Part shown: piece after piece, positions 6,409-13,556 of the stretch
How positions within the stretch are numbered: position 1 is the first letter of the stretch
Layout of the letters: each line of letters opens with the position of its first letter
Source of the DNA: an uncultured Fretibacterium sp.
GTDB lineage: Bacteria > Synergistota > Synergistia > Synergistales > Aminobacteriaceae
DNA: 15,737 nucleotides
Direction of reading: 5' to 3'
Assembly: GCA_905373185.1 (NCBI GenBank)
Contig: CAJPSE010000014.1
Span: 1 to 15,737 of the forward strand
The notes under the pieces: generated by a model
Seen by the model: the letters and a program-made list of their open reading frames with translations, nothing else
The model's database searches: none
Told to the model about the DNA's origin: nothing
Made by a program: the position numbers and the translations under genes

Positions 6409-7599
6409 TTGGAAGGCGCGTTGTCGAATGTCGTGGTGTTGGACCTGACAAGGGTTCTGGCAGGGCCGTTTTGCTCCATGATGATGGCCGACATGGGGGC
6501 TACCGTCATCAAGATCGAGAATCCGAAGGGGGGTGCCGACGAGCGGAGCATGGGGCCCTTCAAAGAGGGGGTGAGCGCTTATTCGATGAACCTGAACCGC
6601 AACAAGAAGGCGGTTACTCTAAATTTGAAGGATCCAAAGGGCAAGGGTATTTTTCTGGGGATGTTGGAGAAGGCCGATGTGGTACTCGAGAACTTCCGTC
6701 CCGGAACGATGGAGAAACTGGGGCTGGGCTACGAGGCTCTGAAAAAAGTCAATCCGGGTATCGTCTACGGCGCCATATCGGGATTCGGCCACACGGGACG
6801 CTACAGCAAGCGTCCTGGGTACGACATCATCGCTCAGGCGATGGGCGGTCTGATGAGCACGACTGGCTGGCCTGGAGGCGAGGCCACCCGGACGGGGACC
6901 GCCATGGGCGATGTCCTGGGAGGGCTCTCTTGCGCCATAGGAGTCTTGGCTGCGCTCAACTCTCGTGCTCGGACCGGACAGGGGCAGAAGGTGGATATTG
7001 CCCTCGTCGACTCCGTGGTCGCAAGCCTGGAGATCATCAACATGATCTACTTCGTCGAGGGACGCATTCCGGAGCGTATCGGCAATCGATACGAGTCCAC
7101 CTATCCCTACGATTCCTTCCGGGCTTCGGACGGCTCTTTGGTCATCGGGGCTGGGAACAACAAACTGTGGCAGGACCTGGCGAGGACGATGGGACGGGAG
7201 GACCTTCTTCAGGACCCGCGCTTCAATGAATCCAAGGATCGGGTTGCCCATCACGAGGTGCTGCGGGGGATCGTCGAGGATTGGACGTCGCGGCAAACCG
7301 TGGAGGAAATCTATGGGAAGCTGGATCGGGCGGGCGTTCCCTGCGCGCCGATCTATTCCATCGACCAGGTGGCCGCCGACCCGCACATCGCCGGGGACCG
7401 GGAGATGTTTGTAGAGTGCGAGCACCCCATCGCGGGAAGGCTGAAACTGACGGGCTCGCACCTGAAGCTCAGCGGCACCCCGGCCTCGATACGGACGCCG
7501 GCCCCCGAGCTGGGGCAACATAATAACGAGGTCTACGGCTCAATGCTGGGCTACACAGCCGAGCAGGTCGCCGAACTCAAACGGGAGGGAGTGCTTTGA
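6409..7599 (+). CDS. Class III CoA-transferase (CaiB/BaiF family)
   Basis: Class III CoA-transferases move CoA from a donor acyl-CoA to a carboxylic acid through an aspartyl-CoA intermediate. From the preferred TTG start the protein has 396 residues, normal for the family. The N-terminal block VVVLDLTRVLAGPFCSMM, then ADMGATVIKIENP and the NLNRNKKAVTLNLK segment are clear family signatures. The catalytic aspartate is D168, in TRTGTAMGDVLGGL, near the position known from formyl-CoA transferase (D169), which also supports this start. It overlaps the lyase gene by 4 bases, and a TRAP transporter follows, so the acceptor is probably the imported acid. Candidate reactions are succinyl-CoA:3-hydroxy-3-methylglutarate or succinyl-CoA:citramalate CoA transfer. 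Family membership is secure; the substrate is inference. A longer start at TTG 6346 (417 residues) cannot be excluded. Confidence 0.9.
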   Translation: MEGALSNVVVLDLTRVLAGPFCSMMMADMGATVIKIENPKGGADERSMGPFKEGVSAYSMNLNRNKKAVTLNLKDPKGKGIFLGMLEKADVVLENFRPGTMEKLGLGYEALKKVNPGIVYGAISGFGHTGRYSKRPGYDIIAQAMGGLMSTTGWPGGEATRTGTAMGDVLGGLSCAIGVLAALNSRARTGQGQKVDIALVDSVVASLEIINMIYFVEGRIPERIGNRYESTYPYDSFRASDGSLVIGAGNNKLWQDLARTMGREDLLQDPRFNESKDRVAHHEVLRGIVEDWTSRQTVEEIYGKLDRAGVPCAPIYSIDQVAADPHIAGDREMFVECEHPIAGRLKLTGSHLKLSGTPASIRTPAPELGQHNNEVYGSMLGYTAEQVAELKREGVL

Positions 7600-8522
7600 G
7601 GAAGGACGCGGCAGTACCCGGCTCCGTCGTCATCCGGGAGGTCTGTCCCCGTGACGGTTTTCAGAATGTGAAGGAGTTCATACCCACGGAACGGAAGCTC
7701 GAGTGGATCGACGCCTTGTTTGAGGCCGGGGTCGCGGAGATGGAGGTCACCTCATTCGTCAGCCCCAAGGCCATCCCTCAGTTGGCGGACGCCGCAGAGG
7801 TGCTTGCGGAGACGAAACGCCGCCACCCAACGGCACGTCTGACAACGTTGGTCCCCAACTCAAAAGGGGCAGAGCGTGCGCTTGCCTGCGGGGCCGATGT
7901 CCTGAACGTCGTATTCTCCGCCAGCGAGAGCCACAACAAGGCCAACCTGAACCGCACCGTGGCGGAATCCCTGGCGGGACTGGATGATATCGCTCGCTTA
8001 ATCGATGGAAGGGCAGAGCTGTCCGTCTCCATCGCCACGTCCTTCATGTGCCCGTTCGAGGGACGCACTGACCCACGGAGGGTATCCGAGCTGATCGGCA
8101 TCGTCCGGGAGAAGGGTGCGCGCAGCATCTGTCTGGCCGAGACCATCGGTACCTGTCATCCTCGGGATTTCGCCGAGACGCTGGATGCCGTGTCCCCGGC
8201 CCTGAGTGGCATTTCCGTATTCCTGCACATCCACAACACGTTTGGAATGGCTCTGCTGAACGTTCGCGAGGCCCTGGTGCGAGGGTTCGATCGTTTCGAT
8301 TCTGCAACCGGAGGGCTGGGCGGCTGTCCCTACGCGCCCGGCGCGGCGGGAAACGCGGCGACCGAGGACCTGGTCTTCTACCTGAACGGGCTGGGGATCG
8401 AGACGGGGCTGGATCCCCTGGCTCTTGTGAAGGTTGCTCGGCGGATGCGGGACTATGGGCTCGGAACCCTGGGGCACCTGGTCAAGAGCCGCTTCGGTCA
8501 GCCTGTAGAACCCTGCTGCTGA
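7596..8522 (+). CDS. HMG-CoA lyase family enzyme (hydroxymethylglutaryl-CoA lyase-like)
   Basis: HMG-CoA lyase cleaves 3-hydroxy-3-methylglutaryl-CoA to acetyl-CoA and acetoacetate; relatives act on similar 3-hydroxy-acyl-CoAs. The 308-residue protein is a TIM-barrel of the HMGL-like family. It keeps all the key residues I can check: R19-D20 in the PRDGFQN motif (metal and substrate), H211 and H213 in HIHN (metal), and C244 in the signature GLGGCPYAPGAAGN with N253 nine residues later. Retention of the GGCPYA cysteine favours a true HMG-CoA lyase type over isopropylmalate or homocitrate synthases. The TTG start overlaps the CoA-transferase stop (TTGA) and has GGGAGG upstream, so the two are probably translationally coupled. 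The protein ends in Cys-Cys. A citramalyl-CoA or longer branched substrate is possible. Confidence 0.87.
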   Translation: MRKDAAVPGSVVIREVCPRDGFQNVKEFIPTERKLEWIDALFEAGVAEMEVTSFVSPKAIPQLADAAEVLAETKRRHPTARLTTLVPNSKGAERALACGADVLNVVFSASESHNKANLNRTVAESLAGLDDIARLIDGRAELSVSIATSFMCPFEGRTDPRRVSELIGIVREKGARSICLAETIGTCHPRDFAETLDAVSPALSGISVFLHIHNTFGMALLNVREALVRGFDRFDSATGGLGGCPYAPGAAGNAATEDLVFYLNGLGIETGLDPLALVKVARRMRDYGLGTLGHLVKSRFGQPVEPCC

Positions 8523-8545
8523 ATTGGGGTTGGAACGAGGTTCCT

Positions 8546-8563
8546 GCCTCGCCTGGGCGAGGC
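8546..8563 (+). other. Intercistronic hairpin before dctP
   Basis: Two 8-base arms (8546-8553 and 8556-8563) are exact reverse complements around a 2-base centre, so realistically 7 bp with a 4-base loop. No T run follows. It sits 12 bases before the dctP Shine-Dalgarno sequence, where it could stabilise the 5' end of a processed dctP message. Confidence 0.6.
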
Positions 8564-8574
8564 TAAATCACAAA

Positions 8575-8580
8575 GTGGAG
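8575..8580 (+). promoter_or_regulatory. Ribosome binding site for dctP
   Basis: GTGGAG precedes three in-frame ATG codons at 8581, 8584 and 8590. Only the third is at a workable distance (9 bases), so 8590 is chosen. Confidence 0.6.
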
Positions 8581-8589
8581 ATGATGACG

Positions 8590-9582
8590 ATGAGTTGCTG
8601 GAAACGGAAATTTTTTGCGGCATTGATTTTTGTGGCGATGCTTCCCGCTGTGGCGGCAATGGCCGCGGAGTACAAGCTCTCCAATCAGTTCCCCCCTTCG
8701 CACCATATTTCCAAGGGGCTGGCGATATTCGCCGATAAGGTGAAGGAGTATTCGCAGGGCAGGATAACGATCCGAATTTTCGACTCCGCCCAGCTCTTCA
8801 AGGACACGGAGATCGTCGAGGCCCTTCAGGATGGGCTTGTGGACATCGGGCTCGTCGCCACCAACAAGTGGGGCGGCATGATCCCGGCGGCGGACGTGTT
8901 CGACGTCCCGTTTCTCTTCGTGGGACTGGATTCCCCCAAGAAGTTCCTCGACGAGGGGGCAGGCGAGATCCTGGACAAGGAGTTCGTGAAGTTCGGGGTC
9001 AAGAACCTCTTCTGGGTCGATTACGGCTTCATCCAGATGTGGAACAGCAAACGTCCTCTGCGGACGCCCGCGGACTTTGCCGGATTGAAGATGCGCTCCT
9101 ACAGCGCGGGCGACTCCGAAACGCTCAAGGCCCTGGGCGCAGCCCCCACCCTGATGAGCTCCTCCGAGATGTACATGGCGCTCCAGCGCGGAACCGTGGA
9201 CGGTGCGACGACGGGCATGCCGGCAGGCGTCTCCCGCAAGGTGTACGAGGTCCAGAAGTACCTGACGATCGCCAACTATTCGACGGCGGAGTTCAGCGTT
9301 CAGTCGAACCTTGATTGGTGGACGGGGCTCGACGCCGAGAGCCAGGAGGTCATCCTTAGGGCAGGAAAGGACGCGGAGGCGTGGATCCGTGGGGCGATCG
9401 TGGACTCCGAGGCCGAGGCCGAGAAGACAGTCCGGGACGCCGGGCTCGAGGTCGTCGTCCTTACGCCCGAGGAGCGGGCCGAGTTCGTAAAGGCCACGCA
9501 GTTCGTCAAGGAACAATTCGTGAAGCACGCCGGCGAGATCGGCGGACAATTGATCGCTCTTGGCGACAGGCTCTTCCGATAA
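8590..9582 (+). CDS. dctP: TRAP transporter solute-binding protein, DctP family
   Basis: This is the periplasmic protein that captures the substrate and delivers it to the DctQM membrane complex. From the chosen ATG it has 330 residues. It begins with a signal peptide: charged CWKRK, a hydrophobic core AALIFVAMLPAVAA, and likely cleavage near residue 25 before AEYKLS. The mature part has DctP features: SAQLFKDTEIVEALQDGLVDIG (66-87) and GLKMRS (165-170), with R169 aligning with the arginine that binds the ligand carboxylate in this family. ALQRGTVDGATTG (197-209) follows. The carboxylate-clamp arginine supports an organic acid ligand, but the sequence does not name it. Stem-loops on both sides of the gene suggest that it is expressed at a different level from its membrane partners, as binding proteins usually are. 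Confidence 0.94.
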   Translation: MSCWKRKFFAALIFVAMLPAVAAMAAEYKLSNQFPPSHHISKGLAIFADKVKEYSQGRITIRIFDSAQLFKDTEIVEALQDGLVDIGLVATNKWGGMIPAADVFDVPFLFVGLDSPKKFLDEGAGEILDKEFVKFGVKNLFWVDYGFIQMWNSKRPLRTPADFAGLKMRSYSAGDSETLKALGAAPTLMSSSEMYMALQRGTVDGATTGMPAGVSRKVYEVQKYLTIANYSTAEFSVQSNLDWWTGLDAESQEVILRAGKDAEAWIRGAIVDSEAEAEKTVRDAGLEVVVLTPEERAEFVKATQFVKEQFVKHAGEIGGQLIALGDRLFR

Positions 9583-9599
9583 CCCCGTTCGTTCCATCA

Positions 9600-9636
9600 G
9601 GGGCGTCCGGGATCTCATGGGACGCCCCCAATCTTC
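9600..9636 (+). terminator. Partial terminator or attenuator between dctP and dctQ
   Basis: A 9-bp stem GGGGCGTCC/GGACGCCCC (9600-9608 and 9620-9628) with an 11-base loop is followed by the pyrimidine stretch TCTTCTTCTTT. The T run is interrupted, so incomplete termination or protection from 3' decay is more likely than full stop. Either would raise dctP message above dctQM. Confidence 0.55.
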
Positions 9637-9663
9637 TTCTTTGCCGATAGGAGGAATTGGTCC

Positions 9664-10185
9664 ATGATGGGCAGGATACGTTCTTTCGTCAAATCGGGAA
9701 ACCTTTTCCTGGGCTATCTCAGTGGCCTGGGCATCCTCGCGATGAGCCTCATGCTATTCTATGAGGTCATCGCCCGCTATTGCTTCGGTTCCCCCACGAT
9801 CTGGGTCCAGGAGGTCTCCATCTATCTGTTCATGTGGTCGATGCTGGCCGGGGCATCCTACACGCTGATGCTGGGCAAACACGTGCGGATCGATCTGATC
9901 TTCGACCGGCTTTCCCCAAGGGTGCAGAACCTTTTGGATATCGTCACCAGCCTTGTAGGGATGGTCTTCTGTGCCATCGTGACCCATCAGGCCTATCTGA
10001 TGATTGGGGGCAGCATTCGGTACAGCAAGCTCAGTGCGACCATCCTGCGGGTTCCGATGTGGTTGGTGCAGCTGCCTCTCTTCCTGGGCTTCCTGCTCCT
10101 GACCCTCCAATTTCTGCTGATAGCCGTCGATCGGTTCGAAGCCCTGAACGGGGCTTCCGCCGAAACGGAAGGAGGAGCGGCGTAG
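9664..10185 (+). CDS. dctQ: TRAP transporter small permease, DctQ family
   Basis: This is the small membrane subunit that partners DctM in sodium-driven uptake of the acid captured by DctP. At 173 residues it has the usual DctQ length, and four hydrophobic segments are visible (about 14-36, 46-68, 88-112 and 130-155). Family signatures are EVIARYCFGSPTIWVQE (34-50) and GKHVRIDL (71-78). The ATG follows AGGAGG with a 9-base spacer; a second ATG is directly next to it. It ends with TAG immediately followed by the dctM ATG, so the two membrane subunits are translationally coupled. Confidence 0.93.
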   Translation: MMGRIRSFVKSGNLFLGYLSGLGILAMSLMLFYEVIARYCFGSPTIWVQEVSIYLFMWSMLAGASYTLMLGKHVRIDLIFDRLSPRVQNLLDIVTSLVGMVFCAIVTHQAYLMIGGSIRYSKLSATILRVPMWLVQLPLFLGFLLLTLQFLLIAVDRFEALNGASAETEGGAA

Positions 10186-11466
10186 ATGTCCGAATTTTTG
10201 CTGGTCATTCTTCTCCTGATGCTGATCCTTTGCATGGGACTGCCCGTGGCCTTCTCCCTGGGGGCCACCTCCGTCGCCCTGATCTTCCTGTTCGGGCTTC
10301 CCCTCAAGGTCGTTGGGGCGACGATGTTCTCCTCCCTGGACAGCTTCACGACGCTTTCCATCCCAATATTCGTCCTCATGAGTCAGATCCTGCTGGACGG
10401 ACGTGTTGGGGACGACCTGTTCGAGGTCATGAACTCCTGGGTGCGCCATCTCCCCGGAGGGCTGGCCATTGGGACGATTCTCGCCTGTGCGTTCTTCGCC
10501 GCCATCACGGGGTCGGGCGCCGCAACGGCAGCGACCATCGGGATGGTCGCCTATCCTGCGATGATCGAGCGCGGCTACGACAAATCCTTCACCCTGGGCC
10601 TGCTGGCCGCGGGCGGGACGCTGGGGATTCTGATCCCTCCCAGCATTCCGATGATCATCTACGGAACGGTGACGGAGGACTCCGTCGGCAGGCTGTTCAT
10701 CGCGGGCGTTGTCCCCGGCCTCATCCTGGCGGGGCTCTTCATCCTGTATGCGGTCATGAAGAGCAAGCGGGGCGGTTTTACCCCGATGCCCAAAACCACC
10801 TGGAGCGAGAGGCTTTCCATCACGGCCAAGAACATCTGGGGAATCCTGTTGCCCTTCATCATCATCGGCGGAATCTACTCCGGTGCGTTCACCCCGACCG
10901 AGGCGGCGGCGGTCGGACTGGTCTACAGCCTGTTCGTGACCGTCGTTGTCTACCGAACCATCAAGGTGCGGGACATCCCGGGAATCTGTCTGAAGTCCGT
11001 TCCCACCTCGTGCATGATCGCGATCATCATCGCCGGGGCGCTGCTGTTCGGCAGGGTCATGGCTCTGCTGCAGATCCCCCAGGCCCTTACGGAGATCGTC
11101 GTGGAAAACAAGATGTCCGCATTGACGTTCATCATCGTCATGAACCTCCTGATGCTGGTGTTGGGCGCCATGCTGGAGACGGTCTCCATCGTGCTGCTGA
11201 CCATGCCTTTGGTGACGCCCATCCTGCATGCTCTGGGGATCGATACCATCTGGTACGGCGTGATCCTGACGGTGAACATGACGATGGCCCTGGTTACGCC
11301 CCCCGTCGGGATGAACCTCTATGTGATCTGCGGCATTCGTAATGATGTAAAGATGAAGGAGGTCATCCGGGGAGTGTTTCCCTTTATCGTCATCATGATT
11401 TTGTTCCTGGTCGCCACCATCGTGTTCCCGCAGATGAGCCTGTGGCTCCCCTCCGTGATGAAGTAG
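10186..11466 (+). CDS. dctM: TRAP transporter large permease, DctM family
   Basis: DctM is the large transport subunit that moves the substrate with co-transported sodium. Its 426 residues and many hydrophobic segments (about 11-12) fit the family. Hallmarks are AFFAAITGSGAATAATIG (102-119) and GGTLGILIPPSIPMIIYG (143-160), with PTEAAAVGLVYS in the second half. The start codon directly abuts the dctQ stop, and a GGAGG lies within the end of dctQ. No clear terminator follows in the 144 bases before gntR, so some read-through into the regulator gene is likely. Confidence 0.95.
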   Translation: MSEFLLVILLLMLILCMGLPVAFSLGATSVALIFLFGLPLKVVGATMFSSLDSFTTLSIPIFVLMSQILLDGRVGDDLFEVMNSWVRHLPGGLAIGTILACAFFAAITGSGAATAATIGMVAYPAMIERGYDKSFTLGLLAAGGTLGILIPPSIPMIIYGTVTEDSVGRLFIAGVVPGLILAGLFILYAVMKSKRGGFTPMPKTTWSERLSITAKNIWGILLPFIIIGGIYSGAFTPTEAAAVGLVYSLFVTVVVYRTIKVRDIPGICLKSVPTSCMIAIIIAGALLFGRVMALLQIPQALTEIVVENKMSALTFIIVMNLLMLVLGAMLETVSIVLLTMPLVTPILHALGIDTIWYGVILTVNMTMALVTPPVGMNLYVICGIRNDVKMKEVIRGVFPFIVIMILFLVATIVFPQMSLWLPSVMK

Positions 11467-11511
11467 CGCCTGGCTTCGGCTCATTTCATTTACTGGAGAA
11501 GGACCCCCCGC

Positions 11512-11549
11512 TTTTTCGGAATCCGGCTGTGATAGAATCTTATCCGGAT
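11512..11549 (+). promoter_or_regulatory. Candidate gntR promoter with ATCCGG repeats
   Basis: An extended -10, TGATAGAAT (11530-11538), with a weak -35 TTTTTC (11512-11517), lies about 75 bases before the gntR start. It is bracketed by ATCCGG at 11521-11526 and the palindrome ATCCGGAT at 11542-11549. The two copies start 21 bases apart, about two helical turns, as expected of a dimer operator for autoregulation. The binding role is inferred. Confidence 0.4.
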
Positions 11550-11610
11550 GGGGGCGTGACGGAGCTTTCCGGCGGACGTGTTTTCAGGGACAGGATAGGC
11601 AGGAGATACT

Positions 11611-12297
11611 GTGGCAACGGATTTTGTGGCGCCGCACTCGATTGCGGACGAAGTTTGGGACTTTCTCAGAAAACAGCTTCTGCTGGGGAAGGAATATCCT
11701 CCCGGCTCCTTCATCCGTGAGGTCGAGCTGGCCGAAAAACTCAACATCAGCCGTTCCCCGGTTCGTGAGGCCATCAAGGAACTTGAGGCGCACGGGCTTG
11801 TCAAGGCCATTCCCCGAAAGGGAGCCGTCGTCCTCGGCTACAGCGATCAGGATGTCGCGGAGATCTACGATGTGCGCCTCTCCCTGGAAATGCTGATTTA
11901 CGAGCATATCGTCAAATACGATCTCCTGAAGGACGAGCACTATCGTTGGCTCATGGAGACCATCGAACGTTTCAAGAGCGTCGCGGCTATCGTCGAGGAG
12001 GACCGGGAAAGGGCCCAGCTCAAGTTTTTCGACCTGGACTGCGATTTCCATTTCTACATCCACAAGCTCTCCGGGCTGAACTGGACGATTGAACTGCTCC
12101 GCAGGACTTATTCCCGGCTCTATCAGATTCAGCTGCGCCATGTGAGGCAGGAGAACCTGGACAGCCTGTCGGAGTATCATCGTCGGATCGTGGAAAACCT
12201 CAGGGATGGAAAGCTGGATGCCCTGCGGAACCTCAGTGTGCAAAGTTACATGCACAGCCGCACCTATTACCTCTCGAATACCGAAAGCGGGGCCTGA
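11611..12297 (+). CDS. GntR-family transcriptional regulator, FCD (FadR-type) subgroup
   Basis: The 228-residue protein has an N-terminal winged helix (about 8-75) with the GntR signature PPGSFIREVELAEKLNISRS and PVREAIKELEAHGLV, then an all-helical FCD ligand domain. The usual FCD metal and ligand residues can be placed: D143 and H147 in DCDFH, H190 in SEYHRRI, and H215 in YMHSR. FCD regulators usually sense organic acids or acyl-CoAs and repress nearby catabolic operons, so control of the upstream CoA-transferase/lyase/TRAP genes is the natural inference. Start: GTG after AGGAG with 5 bases spacing. It has its own candidate promoter and ends inside a terminator hairpin. Confidence 0.92.
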   Translation: MATDFVAPHSIADEVWDFLRKQLLLGKEYPPGSFIREVELAEKLNISRSPVREAIKELEAHGLVKAIPRKGAVVLGYSDQDVAEIYDVRLSLEMLIYEHIVKYDLLKDEHYRWLMETIERFKSVAAIVEEDRERAQLKFFDLDCDFHFYIHKLSGLNWTIELLRRTYSRLYQIQLRHVRQENLDSLSEYHRRIVENLRDGKLDALRNLSVQSYMHSRTYYLSNTESGA

Positions 12298-12311
12298 TGG
12301 TCCCGCTTTTT
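12284..12311 (+). terminator. Rho-independent terminator overlapping the gntR stop codon
   Basis: A stem of 9 bp or more (AGCGGGGCC, 12286-12294, with GGTCCCGCT, 12299-12307, one G-T pair) has the loop TGAT (12295-12298) and is followed by five T residues (12307-12311). The gntR stop TGA is in the loop. The T run ends one base before the manA stop codon. On the other strand only three T residues follow, so it may act weakly for manA too. Confidence 0.9.
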
Positions 12312-13292
12312 CTATCCCTCTTTTTCCCGGCCTCCCAGCGACGTGAGCAGGAAGCGGGCCGAGCCCTCCAGGGCAAAGGGTCCCGCGTCGGCCGGGACGA
12401 AGAGGCTGGCGCCCTTCCGGGCGCTCAGTACGGTGGAGCCGGCACGGAGTGCAGCCGTCCCGTCCAGGCAGAGCAGGGAGTGAAACGTGTCCCCGTCCGC
12501 AGCACGTTCCCAGCGTCCGGACAGGTTCAGGACCTCCGCCCGAAAACAGGGGCAATCGGCCAGACGCTCCAACGTGCCGCCCGGAACGGGACGCGCGGAG
12601 GACGCACCCGGGACGGCGAGGCCGGCCGGGCCCGGGCGCATGACGTCGAGCGCCTTGGCCACGTGAAGCGGACGGGATCTCCCGTCCGGCCCCGTCCGGC
12701 CGTAGTCGAAGACGCGGTAGGTGAGGTCGGAGCTCTGCTGCACCTCGGCGATCAGGATGCCGCCCCCGATGGCGTGGATCGTACCCGCGGGGATGAAAAA
12801 ACGGTCGCCCTTTCGCACCTCTACCCTGTGAAGCACGTCGGTCAGGCTTCCGTCCCCGATGCGGCGCTCCAGCTCCTCCCTTGTGAGCTCCCGCTCGAAC
12901 CCCAGGTAGAGGAACGCACCGGGCTCGTGGTCCAGGACGAGCCACATCTCCGTCTTGCCCGGGCCGTGCTCGACGCGGGCGGCGTAGGCGTCGTCCGGGT
13001 GGACCTGGACGGAGAGGGGGAGCCGGGCGTCGATGAGCTTCACCAGCAGGGGAAAGGGATCGTCCGGCCCGTGTCGGCGGGACACGATCTCCGGGTGAGC
13101 CCGAACGGCCTCCGAGAACGAACGTCCCGCCCAGGGACCGTCGGCAACGACGCCGTCCCCGGCGGGGTGGGCGGACAGCTCCCAGCTCTCCGCGACCATT
13201 TCGAGGTCGGTCCTCATTCCCCAATCGTCCTTCAGACGCCTCCCACCCCAGAGGTAATCCTTGCAGGCGGGGGTCAGCGTAAAGGGTTCCAT
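12312..13292 (-). CDS. manA: Mannose-6-phosphate isomerase, class I
   Basis: The enzyme interconverts mannose 6-phosphate and fructose 6-phosphate, linking mannose use with GDP-mannose supply; it is cytoplasmic and zinc-dependent. The ATG at 13290-13292 is chosen because AAAAGGAGG sits 7 bases upstream and the N-terminus FTLTPACKDYLWGG matches the family start. A longer frame would add 27 residues with no such support. The resulting 326 residues fit the short Bacillus-type enzyme. Zinc ligands can be placed at Q96 and H98 (QVHPDD), E115 (TEMW) and H173 (GTIHAIG); the active-site arginine block TYRVFDYGR is at 191-199. It is convergent with gntR, sharing a 14-base gap, and divergent from prmA. 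Nothing ties it functionally to either neighbour. Confidence 0.94.
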   Translation of the reverse strand: MEPFTLTPACKDYLWGGRRLKDDWGMRTDLEMVAESWELSAHPAGDGVVADGPWAGRSFSEAVRAHPEIVSRRHGPDDPFPLLVKLIDARLPLSVQVHPDDAYAARVEHGPGKTEMWLVLDHEPGAFLYLGFERELTREELERRIGDGSLTDVLHRVEVRKGDRFFIPAGTIHAIGGGILIAEVQQSSDLTYRVFDYGRTGPDGRSRPLHVAKALDVMRPGPAGLAVPGASSARPVPGGTLERLADCPCFRAEVLNLSGRWERAADGDTFHSLLCLDGTAALRAGSTVLSARKGASLFVPADAGPFALEGSARFLLTSLGGREKEG

Positions 13293-13299
13293 GCCGCAG

Positions 13300-13308
13300 C
13301 CTCCTTTT
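13300..13308 (-). promoter_or_regulatory. Ribosome binding site fixing the manA start
   Basis: The minus strand reads AAAAGGAGG, 7 bases before the ATG at 13290-13292. It rules out the longer in-frame start at 13373. Confidence 0.8.
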
Positions 13309-13479
13309 CCTCGTGCCGGACCTTGCGCCGGGGACCCCGTGTTTTCGGAACGGTCCGTGTTCATGCCTGTCATCCTACCTCAGGACGGCGGGAAAGTACA
13401 CCGCCGCCGCGAAAGGCTGTCCGGGGGCTTGAACGTAGGGGCCCTGATGTCATCGCGCCCTCCGCTTCTTCGCCCGTAG

Positions 13480-13485
13480 TAAAAT
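13480..13485 (+). promoter_or_regulatory. Candidate -10 element for prmA-mtaB
   Basis: TAAAAT stands in a short AT-rich break in GC-rich sequence, about 70 bases before the preferred prmA start. No convincing -35 is present. If it is used, transcription starts near 13492, which makes the GTG at 13491 an unlikely start codon. Confidence 0.3.
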
Positions 13486-13556
13486 AGAATGTGAATATGA
13501 AAAAGGGTCCGCCGTGGATTCCTCCGGCGTGCCCGGTATGTTTGGGAGTGATCGGT

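Noticed and set aside
9754..11484. A 576-codon open frame on the minus strand, rich in Asp, Gln, His and Gly.
   Set aside because: It is the reverse shadow of the dctQ and dctM transmembrane codons; the composition is an artefact of antisense reading.
13385..13405. CGGCGG/CCGCCG inverted repeat between manA and prmA.
   Set aside because: Six GC pairs with a 9-base loop are easily found by chance in this GC-rich stretch, and no T run or promoter geometry supports a role.
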